NCBI GenBank assembly: GCA_017935805.1
Contig: JAGBGV010000022.1
Coordinates: 1-8,877, forward strand
Direction: 5' to 3'
Length of the DNA stretch: 8,877 nucleotides
Origin: Clostridia bacterium
GTDB taxonomy: Bacteria > Bacillota_A > Clostridia > Oscillospirales > CAG-272
Shown here: positions 6,027-8,877 of the stretch, one piece after another
Layout of the letters: every line of letters begins with the position of its first letter
Position numbering within the stretch: the stretch's first letter is position 1
Translations under genes and position numbers: made by a program
Notes under the pieces: model-generated
What the model saw: the letters and a program-made list of their open reading frames with translations, nothing else
What the model was told of the DNA's origin: nothing
Databases searched by the model: none

Positions 6027-6693
6027 TTACCGTAAATTCAGGCTGAACAAGCTGAACGATCCCGAATTTTCACATCTGAAATACCTGCTCGGATGGGTTG
6101 GGTACTTTACCCTGTATTTTCTGACTGAGAACCTTATTCCCGCTGAAAAATGCACTCCCGTTCACTGCGCCCTTGACGATATTATCCCTTTTTGTGAGGC
6201 ATTTATTATCCCATATGTCGGATGGTATCTTCTTATTGTAGTGTCGCTCTTGTACTTTGCGCTGTATAACCCAACCAACTTCAAGCGGCTTCAGTTGTTT
6301 ATTATCGTTACACAGGTCATCGCAATGATAGCGTACATAACCTTCCCCACAAGGCAAGATCTTCGCCCGGATGTATTTCCAAGAGAAAACTTTTTCACCG
6401 ATATCATCAGCTTCCTGTATGCCTTTGACACAAGCACCGGAGTTTGTCCCTCTCTGCACTGCGCTTATTCAATAGGCATTGCATCGGTTTGGTTTAAGGA
6501 AAAATCCGCATCAATGTGGACCAAAATGTTTGTGCTCATATTTGTTGTATTCGTGTGTCTCTCGACCATGTTCATCAAGCAGCACTCCGCAGTTGATTTC
6601 TTCGCCGCACTTCCCGTTTGTGTTGTAGCCGAAATAATCGCTTGCGGATCTTACTGGAAAGAGCGATTCTCCCGTAAAAAGATAAGTGAATAA
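6007..6693 (+). CDS. PAP2-superfamily membrane phosphatase/phosphotransferase, PSLH type
   Basis: This 228-residue polytopic protein has about five to six hydrophobic segments (roughly 25-41, 66-88, 97-113, 151-162, 172-189 and 197-213). The lipid phosphatase motifs are present: FPTRQDLRP (113-121) for the first block, CPSLHC (147-152, acid His151) for the second, and S186-T187 followed by H193 and D197 in STMFIKQHSAVD for the third, with H193 as the expected phosphohistidine nucleophile. PSLH in place of PSGH is typical of the PAP2_3/Aur1-like branch, which includes inositol phosphotransferases as well as phosphatases. It may therefore dephosphorylate phosphatidic acid or a similar lipid, or transfer a head group. 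It overlaps the acyltransferase gene by 20 nt and the two probably act on the same lipid pool. A terminator follows seven bases after the stop codon. Confidence 0.88.
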   Translation: MRKPVVDYRKFRLNKLNDPEFSHLKYLLGWVGYFTLYFLTENLIPAEKCTPVHCALDDIIPFCEAFIIPYVGWYLLIVVSLLYFALYNPTNFKRLQLFIIVTQVIAMIAYITFPTRQDLRPDVFPRENFFTDIISFLYAFDTSTGVCPSLHCAYSIGIASVWFKEKSASMWTKMFVLIFVVFVCLSTMFIKQHSAVDFFAALPVCVVAEIIACGSYWKERFSRKKISE

Positions 6694-6699
6694 AAAATT

Positions 6700-6730
6700 A
6701 AAGCTCCATGTTCATTCACGGAGCTTTTTT
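6700..6730. terminator. Bidirectional terminator between the PAP2 gene and the third MATE gene
   Basis: AAAGCTCC (6700-6707) pairs with GGAGCTTT (6720-6727), extended by TG/CA across one A-C mismatch, with loop TTCATT (6711-6716). T6 (6725-6730) follows on the plus strand. The A6 run at 6692-6697 gives a nearby U run for minus-strand transcripts. It serves both convergent genes. Confidence 0.85.
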
Positions 6731-6738
6731 ATGTATTT

Positions 6739-8109
6739 CTACTGTTTCTTTTCAAATGCTTTGTCCCATTTGACTGTCAGCAAGGAGACAAGCAATACAA
6801 TTGAACTGAGAGTCCAGGTGATCGGGTATGCCCACGAGATCATCTCGAACTTTGGAATATAATTCAGTATTGAGTTCACATATACCACGCGGACTCCGCA
6901 CCAGAATGCCAGCATAGTGATCATTGGAATGAATGACTTACCGCAACCGCGAAGTGCGCCTGCCGAGCAATGAGAAAGAGCAAGCAAGCAGTAAAACAGC
7001 GAGGTAATATGGAGATGAGTCTGACCGTAGGTTACTGAAAAATCGGAGTCAACAAATATTTTGAGCAGCGACGGTGCGGCAAAGTATATGAGTAGACCAA
7101 GAAGCTCCGCTGTAACGATACCGAATACAACTCCGAATGCAGTTCCCTTCTTCGCCCTGCTGTAATTCTTTGCACCGAGATTCTGACTGACAAACGTGGG
7201 AAGCGACATTGACATACTCATGATCGGCATGAAAACGAATCCCTCAATTTTTGAGTATGCGCCCATTCCCGCCATTGCGTATTCACCAAAACTGTTAATA
7301 TTTGTCTGAACTGCAATGTTACCTATACTGATAACTGCGTTCTGTATACCTGTGGGAAGGCCTTGCTTTATTACCTCCGCCATCATCGGTCCGTCAAATT
7401 TCAGCTTTCTGAAGTCGAGACGGGTATCATCCTTTGCCCGAAGCAGTCTTATCATACAAAGAACGACGCTGAGTGCCTGTGAAATAACCGTGGCAATCGC
7501 CGCCCCTGCTACTCCCCAATCAAATACCGCCACAAACAGAAGGTCAAGGGCAACATTTGTAAGAGAAGAAATTATTAGATACTGAAGCGGATGCACGCTG
7601 TCTCCAAGTGAGCGCATTATCGACATACAAATATTGTAAAGGATAACAGTTGAAACTCCCCCGAAGTATATAACAAAATAGTTCATTGACTGCGGTAAAA
7701 CGCTCTCCGGTGTATTCATCCACCCAAGTATATGCGGAACAAGAATTAATCCGATTACAGTTGAAGCAACCGAGGCAATTAACGCAAAGAGGAAATTTGT
7801 ATGAATAGCCTTTACAAGATTCTCACGGTCTCCTGCGCCATAGTATTTGGATATTACAACACCGCCGCCTATGGAGATGCCGTTGAACAGTCCAACAATC
7901 AGGAAAATTATATTTCCTGCAGAGCTTACAGCAGCAAATGCGGTATCATCTGCAAACTGACCTATTACCCAAGCATCAGCCATATTGTAAAACTGCTGAA
8001 GAAGCTGTCCGATAAACAGAGGCAACGCAAACAGCAAGAGCTTCTTTACAATTGACCCCTCGAGCAGATCAATATTTGCCGAGCCGCCCATGACCGATCT
8101 CTTTTTCAA
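6739..8109 (-). CDS. MATE family multidrug/cation antiporter (third of three)
   Basis: This 456-residue protein has about 12 membrane segments in two halves. Family signs are D45 in YNMADAWVIG, the MRSLGDSVHPL loop (165-175), NVALDLLFVAVFDWGVAGAA (185-204), and SQNLGAKNYSRAKKG (308-322). It resembles the first MATE gene of the window more than the second in these segments (FDWGV, GAxNYxRxKKG), though the N- and C-terminal parts differ. The start is TTG 8109-8107: the GGGGGAGG site (8118-8125) is eight bases upstream, whereas the first in-frame ATG (residue 7) is about 26 bases away. It lies 83 bp downstream of a choloylglycine hydrolase gene on the same strand but has its own strong promoter. 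Export of bile acids or other amphiphiles is an appealing idea from position alone; the substrate is not shown by the sequence. Confidence 0.94.
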   Translation of the reverse strand: MKKRSVMGGSANIDLLEGSIVKKLLLFALPLFIGQLLQQFYNMADAWVIGQFADDTAFAAVSSAGNIIFLIVGLFNGISIGGGVVISKYYGAGDRENLVKAIHTNFLFALIASVASTVIGLILVPHILGWMNTPESVLPQSMNYFVIYFGGVSTVILYNICMSIMRSLGDSVHPLQYLIISSLTNVALDLLFVAVFDWGVAGAAIATVISQALSVVLCMIRLLRAKDDTRLDFRKLKFDGPMMAEVIKQGLPTGIQNAVISIGNIAVQTNINSFGEYAMAGMGAYSKIEGFVFMPIMSMSMSLPTFVSQNLGAKNYSRAKKGTAFGVVFGIVTAELLGLLIYFAAPSLLKIFVDSDFSVTYGQTHLHITSLFYCLLALSHCSAGALRGCGKSFIPMITMLAFWCGVRVVYVNSILNYIPKFEMISWAYPITWTLSSIVLLVSLLTVKWDKAFEKKQ

Positions 8110-8117
8110 TGTCTATT

Positions 8118-8125
8118 CCTCCCCC
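8118..8125 (-). promoter_or_regulatory. Ribosome binding site that fixes a TTG start for the third MATE gene
   Basis: Read on the minus strand this is GGGGGAGG, followed by an 8-nt spacer and TTG. No ATG or GTG lies at a usable distance. Confidence 0.8.
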
Positions 8126-8144
8126 GTCAGACGTAACTTCGTAT

Positions 8145-8174
8145 ATTATACTACTTTTCTGCCGCATTGTTCAA
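8145..8174 (-). promoter_or_regulatory. Strong sigma-A-type promoter of the third MATE gene
   Basis: On the minus strand TTGAAC (8169-8174) and a perfect TATAAT (8145-8150) are 18 bp apart. The predicted start is near 8138. The -10 is part of a small palindrome, GTATATTATAC (8141-8151). The promoter lies entirely in the 83-bp gap behind the hydrolase gene, so the transporter can be expressed separately. Confidence 0.75.
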
Positions 8175-8192
8175 GAGCTCGGAAGAAATTCT

Positions 8193-8877
8193 TTATTTTT
8201 TCAACAAAATATCCTCGTGATTCTCCATTTTCACTCTGTAAAGCGCCTCATCTTCAAGATCAAAGCCATGCAAATCCACCCCGATAATTCTTCGGCATCC
8301 GTAAGTCGTATAGAAGTAGCGACCGGATGACAGGTCTCCGCATGAAGTATAGACTGTGTAGACATCCTTTCCCTCATCGGTCTTGACACAGCCTTTCGGG
8401 ACCGACACTGTATCCATAATGTGAAAGAATCGGCTGATCTGATCATCTTTATTTTCATACCCCGTGGTATGGTTTTTTGCAAATACCGTGCGGACAAATC
8501 GAGAGGATGACGAGTAGTCTCCCGGAAGTCCTATCGCGCCCATACCCCGTGAATATAGCTCCAGCTCAATGCTCGGTGCGATTGTATTGGTGGGTGGATT
8601 CGAATCGAGGTGCATATATTCCGCCGTTTTTGCTAAATGAAAAGGAAAAGACGGGCTGTTTGTCATCACGCCAAGTTGGTTTTCGTGTATCTGCAGTCCG
8701 TCTGCCGTAGATTCGACAATTATTGCACGTGTTTTGTCGGCAATTATCCAGTGAAGCGGCGTTGGTTTTAGCTCTTCCGAAAAGCTGTCTGCCGTGATAT
8801 TTGCATTTTGTAGCAGTGTCTGTGCCGAGTCAACCGAATCACATTGCGAAAGAATCCAAGGGATGAGCTCGAATGAT
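8193..8877 (-). CDS. bsh: Choloylglycine hydrolase family protein (bile salt hydrolase-like), 5' end outside the window
   Basis: The open frame runs from the right edge to TAA at 8195-8193 and gives about 228 C-terminal residues of an enzyme usually about 320-330 long. The N-terminal third, with the catalytic Cys2, is missing. The enzyme is an Ntn hydrolase that splits the amide bond of glycine- or taurine-conjugated bile salts; close relatives cleave penicillin V or N-acyl homoserine lactones. Family landmarks in order are FELIPWIL near the edge, LHWIIADK, the GVMTNSPSF segment with the Asn equivalent to Asn175, SRGMGAIGLPGDYSSSSRFVR with the Arg equivalent to Arg228, FFHIMDTV, and the C-terminal YTVYTSCGDLSSGRYFYTTY. 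The match is to the clostridial/lactobacillar group. Bile salt versus penicillin V preference cannot be settled without the N-terminus. No signal peptide can be judged. There is no clear terminator after it, so some read-through into the MATE gene is possible. Confidence 0.9.
   Translation of the reverse strand, partial: SFELIPWILSQCDSVDSAQTLLQNANITADSFSEELKPTPLHWIIADKTRAIIVESTADGLQIHENQLGVMTNSPSFPFHLAKTAEYMHLDSNPPTNTIAPSIELELYSRGMGAIGLPGDYSSSSRFVRTVFAKNHTTGYENKDDQISRFFHIMDTVSVPKGCVKTDEGKDVYTVYTSCGDLSSGRYFYTTYGCRRIIGVDLHGFDLEDEALYRVKMENHEDILLKK

Noticed and set aside
8089..8091. ATG (residue 7) as the start of the third MATE gene
   Set aside because: It is about 26 bases from the only strong ribosome binding site, while TTG 8109 is at eight bases.
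8667..8669. GTG as the start of a short 158-codon gene at the right end
   Set aside because: The same frame stays open to the window edge, and the upstream part encodes clear choloylglycine hydrolase sequence (FELIPWIL, LHWIIADK). The GTG is therefore an internal codon.
1..8877. Mobile element, CRISPR array, phage or defence system
   Set aside because: No transposase, integrase, repeat-spacer array or nuclease/helicase-type gene is visible. Codon use and gene layout look uniform across the window.

Overview
The window looks like an ordinary stretch of chromosome from a gut-associated member of the Clostridia (Oscillospiraceae/Ruminococcaceae or a relative). This placement is an inference. 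It rests on strong GGAGG-type ribosome binding sites, TTGACA/TATAAT-like promoters, a tRNA-type 3' end with no encoded CCA, U-tract hairpin terminators, and a choloylglycine (bile salt) hydrolase of the Gram-positive type. I see no integrase, transposase, phage gene, CRISPR array or rRNA.

Layout from left to right. (1) The 3' end of a tRNA-like gene (1-60, +), followed by a bidirectional hairpin terminator (67-109). (2) A minus-strand pair: a MATE-family transporter (3118-1742), then an OpgB/LtaS-type phosphoglycerol transferase (1714-116), only 27 nt apart. (3) A 173-bp divergent promoter region (3119-3291) holding two sigma-A-type promoters. Each promoter is overlapped by its own, different inverted repeat. 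(4) A plus-strand pair: a second MATE transporter with a GTG start (3292-4662) and a MmcQ/YjbR-family protein (4684-5052), ended by a hairpin terminator (5064-5106). (5) A plus-strand pair with overlapping ends: a PlsC-like acyltransferase (5238-6026) whose catalytic HX4D motif lacks the Asp, and a PAP2-type membrane phosphatase/phosphotransferase of the PSLH class (6007-6693). (6) A bidirectional terminator (6700-6730). (7) A third MATE transporter on the minus strand with a TTG start (8109-6739). (8) Upstream of it on the same strand, the C-terminal part of a choloylglycine hydrolase gene (8877-8193) that runs off the right edge.

Two themes stand out. One is membrane transport: three different MATE paralogs lie within about 6.4 kb. 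One of them is next to a bile salt hydrolase, and two are divergently transcribed from a shared, apparently regulated intergenic region. The other is envelope lipid chemistry: the phosphoglycerol transferase, the PlsC-like acyltransferase and the PAP2 enzyme all act on glycerophospholipid-type substrates. The acyltransferase/PAP2 pair looks translationally coupled. I do not see a clearly new defence or mobile system. The best leads are the two promoter-embedded inverted repeats, the degenerate acyltransferase motif paired with PAP2, and the hydrolase-MATE adjacency.
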